Positions 1 through 9,442 of a stretch of 64,000 nt of DNA are shown piece after piece. The notes under the pieces are model-generated. The model had not been told where the DNA came from and made no database searches. It saw only the letters and a list, made by a program, of their open reading frames with translations. The DNA is from Bartonella sp. CM31XJBT (GTDB lineage: Bacteria; Pseudomonadota; Alphaproteobacteria; Rhizobiales; Rhizobiaceae). The translations under genes were made by a program, and so were the position numbers. Position 1 is the stretch's first letter, and each line of letters opens with the position of its first letter. The DNA lies in assembly GCF_028618555.1 (NCBI RefSeq), contig NZ_JAQITD010000001.1, positions 303,391 through 367,390 of the forward strand. Direction: 5' to 3'.

Positions 1-573
1 TTCATTGATAGATTGATTATGTATTCATAACTTATCTTCTCTGTTAAATGAGACTTTTTGATTGTAGTCATATTTTCTTACTCGAATTTATCTTATTAAG
101 AGTCAAAAAAGCTCATTAGTTATAATCATAAGAGAAATTATCGATAGAATAAGAATGTATAGACTCAATATGGACTTTATAGAGTCTATTACGAACAGAT
201 AGTGTAATGGGAATAAATATAACAATGACGCTGCGAAGGAACGGGTTTGTTATTTTATAAAAAAGATGAGAATAGTGGTGAAGTCCCCTCATAACAATGT
301 GCATTTTAGATAAAAATGCGAAGACAAAATACTATATGACTTTGAAAATAATAGTTGGTTGCTGTCACTAATCTAACGATGGTTCTACAGCAATATTGTT
401 TTTGTCCAAGTAATCAAAAATAAAGCTCCCAAACAGATATTTCTTTACACATGTTTTTGAATCAACAATGGTAATGCTCTTGTAAAATTTTTCTAAGAAG
501 AATGATGGTCCGTATAAATAAAATAGCATACATAGCATGATAAAACGTTATGTTTTTACAAACCTGCATTATT
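1..573. other. Non-coding flank, no gene recognised
   Basis: AT-rich sequence with stops in all frames. The only open frame (about 60 codons, minus strand, 116-304) has no ribosome binding site or recognisable motif, so I do not call it. It lies downstream of the ccm operon and may hold its 3' end, but I see no clear terminator hairpin. Confidence 0.5.
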
Positions 574-1392
574 TTATTTTTCTTCTGTCATAATCGCTTG
601 TTCAATTTTTGGTAGAATTTTTTTTTGATAAATTTGCCACGTTAAGGGACCAACATGTTTGGCAATAATGATGCTCTCTTTATTTAAGAGAAAGGTTTCT
701 GGGGGGCCATATATTCCCCAATCAATGGCTGTATATCCTGAAACATCAAAGCCAATAAATTTAAAAGGATTACCAAAACTGTTTAAAAAACGCAGAGCGT
801 TTGTTTTATTATCTTTATAATTAATACCAATCAGATCAAAACGTTTATCTTGTGCAATTTGCATAAGAATAGGATGTTCTTCGCGACAGGGCAGACACCA
901 AGAGCCCCAAAAATTGACCAATGTGACACGTCCTTTAAACTGTTTTGAATTGAGATAATTTTCTTTATCAAGAAGAGGAAGATGAATATTGGGAGCAGGT
1001 TTTTCAGCCAATGCGTTTGCGAGAAGAGAAGAATCTTGAAGGTGTTTTTTATCCATAAAGTTGAAAAAAAACACCATGAGAAGAAGAAAAAGAACAAATG
1101 GTCCAAAAAAAACAAGTAGAACAGGCAAAGATATATTTTTTTTAAGTTTGGAGGGATGTTTTTCATTATACTTTTCTTTTTGTGACAGCTCTTTTTTGTT
1201 TAGTTGTTGGAGAATTTTTTTTTGGTATAGAGCTTTGCAAAGAATATATCCAATAAGACATAAGAGAGATATTGCAGAAAGCACATAGCTTAAAACAACA
1301 ATTTGCTCGTGTTTAAGGGTGCTAAGGAAAAAATCAATTTTCTGAGATAGATTTCCTAAAAGTCCGCTGTGGATGCCATTTAGGTCGAGCAT
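574..1392 (-). CDS. ccmG: CcmD-CcmG fusion: cytochrome c maturation thiol:disulfide oxidoreductase
   Basis: This 272-residue protein is a membrane-anchored periplasmic thioredoxin of the CcmG/DsbE family. The family keeps the apocytochrome c CXXC cysteines reduced for heme ligation. Residues ~150-272 hold the thioredoxin domain, with WCLPC at about 165-169 and the cis-proline segment YGPPE that is typical of CcmG. Two hydrophobic segments precede it. The second (~90-112) is the normal CcmG anchor. The first (~30-55, followed by a basic KALYQKKILQQL tail) looks like the small heme-exporter subunit CcmD, which is otherwise absent from the operon. CcmG alone is usually about 180-200 residues, so the extra ~75 residues fit a CcmD fusion. 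The ATG at 1392 overlaps the 3' end of ccmC by 13 bases, which suggests translational coupling. The CcmG part is certain; the CcmD part rests on topology, tail composition and gene order. Confidence 0.9.
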   Translation of the reverse strand: MLDLNGIHSGLLGNLSQKIDFFLSTLKHEQIVVLSYVLSAISLLCLIGYILCKALYQKKILQQLNKKELSQKEKYNEKHPSKLKKNISLPVLLVFFGPFVLFLLLMVFFFNFMDKKHLQDSSLLANALAEKPAPNIHLPLLDKENYLNSKQFKGRVTLVNFWGSWCLPCREEHPILMQIAQDKRFDLIGINYKDNKTNALRFLNSFGNPFKFIGFDVSGYTAIDWGIYGPPETFLLNKESIIIAKHVGPLTWQIYQKKILPKIEQAIMTEEK

Positions 1393-2195
1393 GATGAAGC
1401 GTCCTGTTGTTGTGCACGACGGGATTTTTTAATCTGAAGTATTCGGATATAATGACTATTGATTTCATTTCGCATAGCCATCAAATAAAGCACAATAAAC
1501 ATAAAGATAAAACAAAAGAGCATTGTTATAAGGGGCCATAACATAGCATTGTCGATTGTTGATCCTCCAGCACGTAACAATGATGCTGGTTGATGCAATG
1601 TATTCCACCAATTAACGGAAAATTTAATAACAGGGATATTAACAAATCCAACAAGTGTAAGAATTGCAGTCGCACGAGCGGCTTTTACTTGGTTGTCAAA
1701 AGCACGCCCAAGCAGGATAATGGAGAGATAGATAAAAAGCAGAATTAAAACTGATGTTAACCGTGCATCCCAGACCCACCATGTTCCCCATGTAGGTCGC
1801 CCCCAAAGCGCTCCTGTCATGAGAGCCAAGGCGGTAAAAATTGCCCCAATAGGCGCTCCACATTTAAGTGCCACGTCAGCAAGATGATATTTCCAAATCA
1901 GATTTCCTAATGCCGCTGCACTCATCGTTACATAACAGAATGTAGACAACCACGCAAAGGGAACATGAAGGTACATAATCTTAACAGTAATGCCTTGTTG
2001 ATAGTCATCAGGAGAATGCATCACCAGCATAAGCCCTAAGATAAGGAAACACAATGTTATGCCGGCCAACCAAGGTAAGACGATACTGCTTATTTTCATG
2101 AAAAGGGTGAAACTTGCAGGGAGTGACTTGATTTTATATGTACGAGATAGTTCATTCATAAAATTCATAATAGGCAGAGTTTTGCTATGCGGCAA
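1380..2195 (-). CDS. ccmC: Heme export/delivery protein CcmC
   Basis: CcmC is a multi-spanning inner-membrane protein that presents heme in the periplasm to the chaperone CcmE during cytochrome c maturation. The 271-residue product has about six hydrophobic segments and the tryptophan-rich heme-handling signature WGTWWVWD near residue 135, followed by a long membrane segment. The longest frame starts at a TTG (2195) ten bases after ccmB. In-frame ATG codons at 2168 and 2159 are equally possible starts, because the first ~30 residues are not conserved-looking. It lies third in ccmA-ccmB-ccmC-ccm(D)G. No ccmE, ccmF or ccmH is in view, so the rest of the pathway must lie elsewhere. Confidence 0.93.
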   Translation of the reverse strand: MPHSKTLPIMNFMNELSRTYKIKSLPASFTLFMKISSIVLPWLAGITLCFLILGLMLVMHSPDDYQQGITVKIMYLHVPFAWLSTFCYVTMSAAALGNLIWKYHLADVALKCGAPIGAIFTALALMTGALWGRPTWGTWWVWDARLTSVLILLFIYLSIILLGRAFDNQVKAARATAILTLVGFVNIPVIKFSVNWWNTLHQPASLLRAGGSTIDNAMLWPLITMLFCFIFMFIVLYLMAMRNEINSHYIRILQIKKSRRAQQQDASSCST

Positions 2196-2205
2196 TCATC
2201 TTTTA

Positions 2206-2871
2206 TTATTCTGATAAAAGTTTAAGCGTTATTGCAGCAACAAAAGAGCTAAAGAGACTCAAAAGAAGTGAAAAAGCACTGAGAAGAGCTAGGGAAGTAA
2301 GAAAAGAGGTATTTGGGTTTATTGGGGCTGTAGCAGCCGAAACACCAAAAATCATAATTGGAATGATCCACGGCAAGATAATGATAAAAATAAGCAAAGT
2401 ACTGTGCAACAATGAGGTTGCGAGTGCAGCGCCTATAGCACCAATAAAAATAATAGCTGGTGTTCCGCATAAAAGGGTGAGTATTGTTGTAAAAGTTATT
2501 GTTACATCTAAATGGAGCATGAGGGCTAAAATAGGTGTGGCAAAAATAAGAGGAAGCATCGTTCCTACCCAATGGGCAAAACATTTGGTAAAGACAATTA
2601 GAGTAAAACTTTGTCTTTGTCCTGAAAGGATAAATTGGTCGAGATTACCATCATCGCGATCGATTTGGAAAAGTTTGTTCAGATTGAGAAGCCCTGCAAG
2701 AAGGGCTCCAAACCACAATATACCTGGTCCTATTTGTGCAAGGATTTTTGGGTCTGGCCCAATGGCAAAGGGGGTTATGACAACAACAGCGATAAAAAAC
2801 AATAATCCTGTTAGTGAAGAGGCTTGTAGCGCTAATAATAGTTTAAGATCACGCCAGAACAGTGCTTTCAT
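2206..2871 (-). CDS. ccmB: Heme exporter membrane subunit CcmB
   Basis: CcmB is the inner-membrane permease that pairs with the ATPase CcmA in the ABC-type complex releasing holo-CcmE from CcmC. The 221-residue protein has six hydrophobic helices and the N-terminal form MKALFWRDLKLLL common in this family (cytoplasmic start, then helix 1). Between helices 2 and 3 is the loop IDRDDGNLDQFILSG, matching the conserved acidic cytoplasmic loop that contacts CcmA. Length is normal for the family (about 220). It starts 11 bases after ccmA, within the same minus-strand operon. Confidence 0.93.
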   Translation of the reverse strand: MKALFWRDLKLLLALQASSLTGLLFFIAVVVITPFAIGPDPKILAQIGPGILWFGALLAGLLNLNKLFQIDRDDGNLDQFILSGQRQSFTLIVFTKCFAHWVGTMLPLIFATPILALMLHLDVTITFTTILTLLCGTPAIIFIGAIGAALATSLLHSTLLIFIIILPWIIPIMIFGVSAATAPINPNTSFLTSLALLSAFSLLLSLFSSFVAAITLKLLSE

Positions 2872-2882
2872 TTTATTCTCTC

Positions 2883-3494
2883 CTAGAGAGGTAAAAATTT
2901 TTCCAGAGCGATTTTATGGTTTTCTGGAATGCCTATGGAATTATGAGTTGCAGCGATAATCATACCACCTTGATTGAGATGACGCTGGAAAATACGAGCA
3001 AGGAGTTTTTGAGCATGGTTATCAAGCCCAGATATTGGTTCATCTAAAATCCAAAGAGGACGATAGGAGAGCAAAAGGCGAGCAATAGCTACGCGTCTTT
3101 GTTGTCCAGTTGACAGAGCGTTAAAGGGTAAATGTTCAAGGTTAGAAAGACCAATATCGGCAAGAGCTTCATGCGCAAAACGTAAATGTTGACCGTAAAA
3201 ATCTGCCCAAAATTGCAAATTATCAATGACAGATAAAAGAGGTTTCATAGCATTTTGAGGACCAAGATAATGACAGGCAGTTGCAACAGGGTATATTTGA
3301 TCATGGTCTTTAAGTATTATATGACCTTCAGCAGCTTCAAGAAGACCGACAATGATTCGGAGTAATGTAGACTTTCCGATACCATTAGGACCGGTGATTG
3401 TCATAAGTTGCTGTGAAAATAAACAAAAAGAAAGACCTTTAAACAGAATTTCTTCGTTTCTGTAAGCGGCTAAATCTTTGCCTGATAACACCAT
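2883..3494 (-). CDS. ccmA: Cytochrome c biogenesis ABC ATPase CcmA
   Basis: Cytoplasmic ATPase of the CcmAB heme-maturation transporter. All nucleotide-binding motifs are readable: Walker A GPNGIGKST near residue 35, the ABC signature LSTGQQRRVAIARL near 128, Walker B LWILDEP followed by the D-loop SGLDNHA, and the switch histidine in AATHN. The 203-residue length is typical of single-domain CcmA. It is the first gene of the minus-strand ccm operon and is divergent from acnA, so its promoter should lie in the shared spacer just to the right. Confidence 0.94.
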   Translation of the reverse strand: MVLSGKDLAAYRNEEILFKGLSFCLFSQQLMTITGPNGIGKSTLLRIIVGLLEAAEGHIILKDHDQIYPVATACHYLGPQNAMKPLLSVIDNLQFWADFYGQHLRFAHEALADIGLSNLEHLPFNALSTGQQRRVAIARLLLSYRPLWILDEPISGLDNHAQKLLARIFQRHLNQGGMIIAATHNSIGIPENHKIALEKFLPL

Positions 3495-3790
3495 GTGATT
3501 GCCTATTTTGTTTTTATTTTCATATTCTTTATTGTATTATAGAATAAAAAACACATTTTTTATGCAATTGTACCTAGAATAGTTCTAGAAATAGTTCTAT
3601 AAAGGATACCTTACATCAATATCTGGTGTAAAATGGTTTCTGGCGCTGATTTCCGCATTTGCCTATGAGAGGTGGAGGGGAAATGGATAGCGGAGGTAAT
3701 TGCGTCTGCGCTCAAGCTGCGACCTTGACTCGTAGTTTGTGTTGTTCATTCCTGGAAATTGGGTGGTTATAGTATTGAGGGTGGACAGTC
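3495..3790. promoter_or_regulatory. Divergent ccmA/acnA spacer with GC-richer acnA leader
   Basis: The left half is AT-rich and should carry the ccmA promoter on the minus strand. The right half (about 3640-3790) is clearly richer in G+C and purines than other spacers in this window, and contains several G-rich tracts before the acnA ribosome binding site GAGGGTGGA (3778-3786). That composition suggests a structured 5' untranslated leader for acnA. I recognise no known riboswitch, and I cannot assign -35/-10 boxes with confidence. Confidence 0.4.
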
Positions 3791-6478
3791 ATGACTCAAA
3801 TTGATAGCTTTAATTGTCGCAGAGTATTAAATGTTGGTGGCAAAGAATATATTTATTATAGTTTGATCGAAGCGGAGAAGAACGGACTTGAGGGTGTTTC
3901 TCGTTTACCGTTTTCGATGAAAGTTATTCTCGAAAATTTATTGCGATTTGAAGATGGTCGCACAGTTAAAAAAGAGGATATCCTCAATGTTGCTAAGTGG
4001 TTAAACGACAAAGGGAGTGCCGGGGCAGAAATTGCTTACCGTCCTGCGCGTGTTCTTATGCAGGATTTTACAGGTGTTCCAGCAGTTGTTGATCTTTCTG
4101 CAATGCGTGATGCTATGGTTAAACTTGGTGGTAGCGCTGAAAAAATCAATCCTCTCATTCCCGTTGATCTCATCATTGATCACTCAGTTATTGTTGATGC
4201 TTTTGGCACTTCCATGGCTTTTAAGGAAAACGTCGAGCATGAATATGAACGCAATGGTGAACGCTATCGTTTCCTTAAATGGGGGCAGCAAGCCTTTCAA
4301 AATTTTCGTGTTGTTCCTCCAGGAACAGGGATTTGTCATCAGGTTAACCTAGAATATTTAGCACAATGTGTATGGATGAAGAATGAAGAGGGGTGTGAGA
4401 CGATTTATCCTGACACCTGTGTGGGAACTGATTCGCATACGACTATGGTAAATGGTTTAGGGGTTTTAGGTTGGGGTGTTGGTGGTATTGAAGCAGAAGC
4501 AGCAATGTTAGGCCAACCTGTTTCTATGTTGTTACCTGAAGTGATTGGTTTTCGTCTAACAGGTAAACTTAAGGAAGGTGTAACAGCCACCGATCTCGTA
4601 TTGACGGTGACTCAAATGCTACGTCGGAAGGGTGTTGTCGGTAAATTTGTTGAGTTTTTTGGTCCTGGTTTGGAGCATATGACACTTGCTGATCGGGCAA
4701 CGATTGGAAATATGGCACCTGAATATGGAGCAACGTGTGGTTTTTTCCCAATTGATAAGGAGACAGTGCGTTATCTCAATATGACAGGGCGTGATGAAAA
4801 TCGGATTGCCTTAGTGGAGGCTTACACCAAAGCACAAGGGATGTGGCATGATGAAATGGTAGCTCATCCCATTTTTAGTGATACAATTGAATTAGATATG
4901 GGAACTGTTGTCTCTTCTATGGCTGGTCCTAAACGTCCTGAAGGACGTATTGCATTGGAAAACGTTGGGCAGGGTTTTGAGAAGGCATTGGTCGAAGACT
5001 ATAAGAAGACTTCTGGACAAGATAAGCGTTATCAGGTCGAGGGTGAAGAATATACGCTTGGTCACGGTGATGTGGTGATCGCTGCGATTACGTCGTGTAC
5101 GAATACATCGAATCCAAGTGTTCTTATTGCAGCGGGTCTTTTGGCACGAAATGCTGTGGCAAAGGGGCTCAAGAGTAAACCATGGGTAAAAACTTCTCTT
5201 GCACCTGGTTCACAAGTCGTTGAAGCTTACCTTCAAAATTCGGGTCTGCAAAAAGATTTAGATGCACTGGGATTTAACTTAGTAGGATTTGGGTGCACAA
5301 CATGTATTGGGAATTCTGGTCCTTTGCATCCAGCTATTTCCAAAACGATTAATGACAATGGTATAATTGCATCTGCGGTTCTTTCAGGAAATCGTAATTT
5401 TGAAGGGCGTGTTTCCCCTGATGTGCAAGCGAATTATTTAGCTTCACCACCGTTAGTTGTTGCACATGCGCTCATCGGGACGGTGTGTAAGGATTTAACC
5501 AAGGAGCCTCTTGGTGAAGATTCAAATGGCCAACCCATTTATTTGAGAGATATTTGGCCAACTTCTCAAGAAATACAGGAGTTTATCGAAAAAAATGTCA
5601 CGCGTAAGGTTTTTGCCGAAAAGTATGCAGATGTTTTTAAGGGAGATGAAAATTGGCAAAAAGTTCAGATTCCTACGGGTTCTACCTATTCTTGGGATGA
5701 GCGATCCACCTATGTACGCAATCCACCTTATTTCGATGATATGCAGAAAACGCCTGATATCTTACCAGATATTAGAGATGCACGGATTTTAGGTTTATTT
5801 GGTGATAAAATCACGACGGATCATATTTCTCCTGCTGGTTCTATTAAAGCAGCTTCTCCTGCCGGAAAATATTTAATGGATCATGGTGTTAAAGTAGCTG
5901 ATTTTAACCAGTATGGAACGCGTCGTGGGAATCATGAAGTTATGGTGCGTGGGACCTTTGCCAATATTCGCATTCGTAATTTTATGTTAGGGGAAAATGG
6001 TCGAGAAGGAGGTTATACGGTTCATTATCCGTCAGCGGTAGAACAAACCATTTACGATGCAGCAATGGCGTATAAACAAGAAGGTATTCCGCTCGTTGTT
6101 TTTGCAGGTGTTGAATATGGTAATGGATCATCACGCGATTGGGCTGCCAAGGGGACCAATCTTCTTGGTGTCAAAGCGGTGATTGTGCAATCTTTTGAAA
6201 GGATACATCGTTCTAATCTTGTTGGTATGGGCATTGTCCCTTTTGTCTTTGAGGAGGGGCTAAGTTGGAAATCTTTAGGCTTAAAGGGAGATGAAAAGGT
6301 GACAATTGAAGGGATTCATAACTTGAAACCTCGTCAAAAGACTGTAGCGAAAATTACTTTTTCTGATGGTACGGTAAAAACCGTTCCATTATTATGCCGT
6401 GTTGATACTGAAGATGAGCTAGATTATTTGCATCATGGTGGAATTTTGCAATATGTCTTGCGTAAGTTAGCTGTTTAG
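3791..6478 (+). CDS. acnA: Aconitate hydratase A
   Basis: Converts citrate to isocitrate via cis-aconitate in the TCA cycle, using a [4Fe-4S] cluster. The 895-residue length fits the AcnA/IRP1-type family. Cluster cysteines are visible in SCTNTSNPSV (about residue 437) and GCTTCIGNSG (about 503). Substrate-site motifs include DSHTTMVNGLGVLGWGVGG near 214, and the swivel-domain motif GVEYGNGSSRDWAAKGT near 775. The ATG at 3791 is preceded by a good ribosome binding site. It is monocistronic and divergent from ccmA. Adjacency to ccm genes is common in Hyphomicrobiales. Nothing looks truncated. Confidence 0.97.
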   Translation: MTQIDSFNCRRVLNVGGKEYIYYSLIEAEKNGLEGVSRLPFSMKVILENLLRFEDGRTVKKEDILNVAKWLNDKGSAGAEIAYRPARVLMQDFTGVPAVVDLSAMRDAMVKLGGSAEKINPLIPVDLIIDHSVIVDAFGTSMAFKENVEHEYERNGERYRFLKWGQQAFQNFRVVPPGTGICHQVNLEYLAQCVWMKNEEGCETIYPDTCVGTDSHTTMVNGLGVLGWGVGGIEAEAAMLGQPVSMLLPEVIGFRLTGKLKEGVTATDLVLTVTQMLRRKGVVGKFVEFFGPGLEHMTLADRATIGNMAPEYGATCGFFPIDKETVRYLNMTGRDENRIALVEAYTKAQGMWHDEMVAHPIFSDTIELDMGTVVSSMAGPKRPEGRIALENVGQGFEKALVEDYKKTSGQDKRYQVEGEEYTLGHGDVVIAAITSCTNTSNPSVLIAAGLLARNAVAKGLKSKPWVKTSLAPGSQVVEAYLQNSGLQKDLDALGFNLVGFGCTTCIGNSGPLHPAISKTINDNGIIASAVLSGNRNFEGRVSPDVQANYLASPPLVVAHALIGTVCKDLTKEPLGEDSNGQPIYLRDIWPTSQEIQEFIEKNVTRKVFAEKYADVFKGDENWQKVQIPTGSTYSWDERSTYVRNPPYFDDMQKTPDILPDIRDARILGLFGDKITTDHISPAGSIKAASPAGKYLMDHGVKVADFNQYGTRRGNHEVMVRGTFANIRIRNFMLGENGREGGYTVHYPSAVEQTIYDAAMAYKQEGIPLVVFAGVEYGNGSSRDWAAKGTNLLGVKAVIVQSFERIHRSNLVGMGIVPFVFEEGLSWKSLGLKGDEKVTIEGIHNLKPRQKTVAKITFSDGTVKTVPLLCRVDTEDELDYLHHGGILQYVLRKLAV

Positions 6479-6716
6479 ATTCTTTTGTTTGTTAAGGAAT
6501 ATCTATTATTAGGCTATAAAGTTGCGGATCAAAGAGTTTGGCTTCGTTTTTTTATGACTATCTTTGAAAATCTAATTGACGTTAGCTTTGGGATTGCGTT
6601 ATAAACCACACGAGTTATAGGCAGCTTTATAGTTTTGCTTGGGTTGGATTTATTTATATTGGTAGAGTTGTTATTGAGACTCATTTTACCAAGGTGTTGA
6701 AAGAGAGATTATATTT

Positions 6717-6983
6717 ATGGCGAATACACCTTCTGCTCGAAAAGCGGTGCGCAAGGTTGCGGCGCGCACACAGGTTAATAAGGCCCGCCGTTCACGCGTT
6801 CGTACTTTTATACGTAAGTTTGATGATGCTTTGGCGGGTGGCGATAAGGCATCTGCGGAGATTGCATTTAAGAATTTTGAGCCTGAAATTATGCGTGCAG
6901 TTTCTAAAGGGGTTTTTCATAAAAATGCTGCTGCGAGGAAAGTATCGCGTTTAGCTAAACGGTTGAAGGCTCTCAGCGTTTAA
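6717..6983 (+). CDS. rpsT: 30S ribosomal protein S20
   Basis: Small primary 16S rRNA-binding protein of the 30S subunit. The 88-residue product begins [19 protein letters not shown], is rich in Lys, Arg and Ala, and keeps the helical pattern of S20 through to the C-terminal RLAKRLKAL. The AGAGAG stretch 9-14 bases before the ATG is a plausible ribosome binding site. It sits between acnA and dnaA, and a strong rho-independent terminator follows 24 bases after the stop, so it is probably its own transcript. Confidence 0.96.
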   Translation: MANTPSARKAVRKVAARTQVNKARRSRVRTFIRKFDDALAGGDKASAEIAFKNFEPEIMRAVSKGVFHKNAAARKVSRLAKRLKALSV

Positions 6984-7006
6984 ACTTTTTCTCCTTTAAT
7001 TGAGAA

Positions 7007-7042
7007 AAAAGCCAGTATCCATGAGGATGCTGGCTTTTTGTT
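7007..7042 (+). terminator. Rho-independent terminator of rpsT
   Basis: The arms AAAAGCCAGTATCC (7007-7020) and GGATGCTGGCTTTT (7025-7038) pair over 14 bases with a single G-U, around the loop ATGA. A T-rich tail follows on the plus strand. It is the clearest intrinsic terminator of the left half of the window. Confidence 0.85.
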
Positions 7043-7130
7043 TATTATTTCAAAAAGTTTCTATTGAAATAAGAATCGATAATGATTCTCCACTTGAAAA
7101 AGGAGAGAAAGTTTATAGAGGGGGGTATGG

Positions 7131-7151
7131 TTATCCACAAGCTTTGTGGAT
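7131..7151 (+). promoter_or_regulatory. DnaA box within an inverted repeat upstream of dnaA
   Basis: TTATCCACA (7131-7139) is an exact consensus DnaA box. It overlaps the perfect inverted repeat ATCCACAA (7133-7140), GCT, TTGTGGAT (7144-7151), so a second, one-mismatch box (TGTGGATTT) faces it. The site lies ~535 bases before the dnaA start, between rpsT and dnaA. DnaA autoregulation at such boxes is known in bacteria; that it happens here is inference. I see only this one close match in the spacer, too few to call an origin. Confidence 0.6.
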
Positions 7152-7684
7152 TTTTACAGAGTCTTTTTTGTCAAGCATTTTATTTTTTTTTTTAAATCTG
7201 AAGAGATTCTTTAATTATTGGTAAATTTAGAGAAAAAAAATGAATTGAATCAATATTTTTTTCAGTCCTCATTAATATAAGCATTTTTTTTGGGTTTTTT
7301 GATTTTATTTTGACCTCTTGCATTTTACCTCTGCTGTTTTGTATGGTTCTTATGAAGACTAAAAAGCATGAAGGGGTCACATCAGCGTATTATTCTGTAC
7401 TTTGTTGAATACAAGATGTTTTGATTTAGGCTTTTCTAAACTTTTGTGTTGGAGAGGTTTTCTGACGGTTTTCTAGTTTTCTTAATGGATATGTTTACCA
7501 TTTTAGAAGGGTGGGTCATATCATGAGTGCAAGTAAATCTTATTGGTCATCTTTGTTAGTGGGGTTGTGATGAGGCTATCCTAGGGGAGGGTGAGTAATC
7601 TTATTTGGGGTAGGGCGTTTTGCCTTCGCTAGATTTATTTTAGCTGTTTGGCAGGACAAAATTTTATTTTTATCAGGATGGAAG

Positions 7685-9256
7685 ATGGTGGATAAATTGA
7701 ACTCTAAAGCTAGTTCCTTTAAAAGGGTTTCGGTAAATATCCTGTCGGCAGAGAACATAATAAAGAATAGGATGACGGAGAGTGATGAGAATGTTTGTAG
7801 AAGTGCTCCTATAGGGCATTCTATTGTTTCAGAGGAGGAAAGTGCAGCGGCTTTTATACGTGTTATGGCGCAATTAAAGGTACAGGTTGGTGTTGAGGCT
7901 TATACCAGTTGGTTTGGGCGCGTGAAGCTTGCTGAATATAGTCATACTCTTGTAAAGCTTTCTGTTCCTACTGCTTTTTTACGTTCATGGATTAATAATC
8001 ACTATGGTTCTCTTTTGACTCATTTATGGAAACAAGAGAATTCAGCAATTCTTCGTGTTGAAGTTATTGTTCGTGGTATGGAACGCGTTTCAAGAGATGT
8101 CGTTTGTAAAAGAAGTGTTCCTTCTGTTGTACTAGAGGAGCAGGCGACTTCATCTTTTGTTGAAAGTTGCGCAGAGCATTCAGTTAAGAGTTCTCAAACG
8201 GGAGTTTTTGGATCTCCACTTGATTCTCGTTATACTTTTGAAAGTTTTGTTGAGGGGGCTTCTAATCGTGTTGCTTTAGCCGCTGCGCGTTCTATTGCGG
8301 AGGGGCATAAAAGTGCTTTACGTTTTAATCCTCTTTTTATTCACGCATCTGTTGGCTTAGGAAAAACACATTTGCTTCAAGCGATTGCTGCTTCTGCATT
8401 GAAGCGTTTAACGTCTGCGCGCGTTATTTATTTAACTGCTGAATATTTTATGTGGCGTTTTGCAACAGCTATTCGTGATAATGATGCTCTTTCTTTTAAA
8501 GAACAGCTTCGTGATATCGACCTTTTAATTATTGATGATATGCAGTTTTTACAGGGTAAGTCGATACAACACGAGTTTTGCCATTTGCTTAATATGTTGC
8601 TTGATAGTGCAAAACAGGTTGTTGTCGCTGCAGATCGTCCACCAGCAGAATTAGAATCGCTTGATCTTCGCGTTCGCTCTCGTCTTCAGGGAGGGGTGGC
8701 CCTTGAAATTGAAGCACCAGATTATGAAATGCGTTTGCAAATGTTGCGCCAGCGGTTGAAGGTGGCACAACAAGATGATGGCATGGTATCAATTTCTGAT
8801 GATATCTTGGAATATATTGCGAAAACGGTTTTAGGGTCGGGGCGTGATATTGAAGGTGCATTTAATCAGCTCTTGTTTCGTCAATCTTTTGAGTCTGATT
8901 TATCTTTAGAGCGGATTGATGAGTTATTAGGTCACTTGACACGTCCTGGTGAACCTAAGCGTATTCGGATTGAAGAAATTCAGCGTACGGTAGCACGCCA
9001 TTATAATGTTTCTAAACAGGACTTGTTATCTAATCGTCGAACACGTACGGTTGTGAAGCCACGGCAAGTTGCAATGTATTTAGCAAAAGTATTGACTCCT
9101 CGCTCGTTGCCAGAAATTGGGCGCCGTTTTGGTGGGCGTGATCATACAACAGTTTTACACGCTGTGCGTAAAATTGAAGATTTGGTTTGTGGTGATCAGA
9201 CCTTGGCTAAGGAACTTGAATTGCTTAAGCGGTTGATTGGAGAACAGGCTGTATAG
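7685..9256 (+). CDS. dnaA: Chromosomal replication initiator DnaA
   Basis: AAA+ ATPase that binds DnaA boxes and opens the origin. Of its 523 residues, ~55-130 form domain I ([18 protein letters not shown]...). Domain II is a short variable linker. The AAA+ core has Walker [11 protein letters not shown] near 223 (first residue Ala-Ser rather than the usual Gly-Gly/Asn), Walker [14 protein letters not shown] near 280, and sensor motifs after it. The C-terminal domain IV ends with the DNA-binding signature [16 protein letters not shown] near 480. The ATG at 7685 follows AGGA with good spacing. The first ~45 residues are an extension not typical of the family, and a later ATG at 7772 is an alternative start. 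The ~640-base spacer upstream holds a DnaA box pair. Confidence 0.96.
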   Translation: MVDKLNSKASSFKRVSVNILSAENIIKNRMTESDENVCRSAPIGHSIVSEEESAAAFIRVMAQLKVQVGVEAYTSWFGRVKLAEYSHTLVKLSVPTAFLRSWINNHYGSLLTHLWKQENSAILRVEVIVRGMERVSRDVVCKRSVPSVVLEEQATSSFVESCAEHSVKSSQTGVFGSPLDSRYTFESFVEGASNRVALAAARSIAEGHKSALRFNPLFIHASVGLGKTHLLQAIAASALKRLTSARVIYLTAEYFMWRFATAIRDNDALSFKEQLRDIDLLIIDDMQFLQGKSIQHEFCHLLNMLLDSAKQVVVAADRPPAELESLDLRVRSRLQGGVALEIEAPDYEMRLQMLRQRLKVAQQDDGMVSISDDILEYIAKTVLGSGRDIEGAFNQLLFRQSFESDLSLERIDELLGHLTRPGEPKRIRIEEIQRTVARHYNVSKQDLLSNRRTRTVVKPRQVAMYLAKVLTPRSLPEIGRRFGGRDHTTVLHAVRKIEDLVCGDQTLAKELELLKRLIGEQAV

Positions 9257-9442
9257 TGTTTATCGTTTCTTTCCTTGGAGAGACTTTAAAGAATTGAATG
9301 AAAAGATTTATTTTTTCTTATGCAGGAGTGACTTGCCATTTTAAGAGAGGTTTAATAAACTCTAGCAGGCGATTCTTAAAGAGGGTCTATTCTTTAAGTC
9401 TAAAGAATTCTTATAGTTTTTAGTAAATCATACGGGGCTTTT

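Noticed and set aside
831..1288. Overlapping frames on both strands inside ccmG
   Set aside because: Shadow frames of the well-supported ccmG coding sequence.
2363..2959. 198-codon plus-strand frame across ccmB
   Set aside because: Antisense to ccmB, which has full family support; composition and motifs are random.
7043..7684. rpsT-dnaA spacer as the chromosomal origin
   Set aside because: Only one consensus DnaA box and its imperfect partner are visible. Hyphomicrobiales origins usually lie away from dnaA. A whole-chromosome GC skew would be needed.
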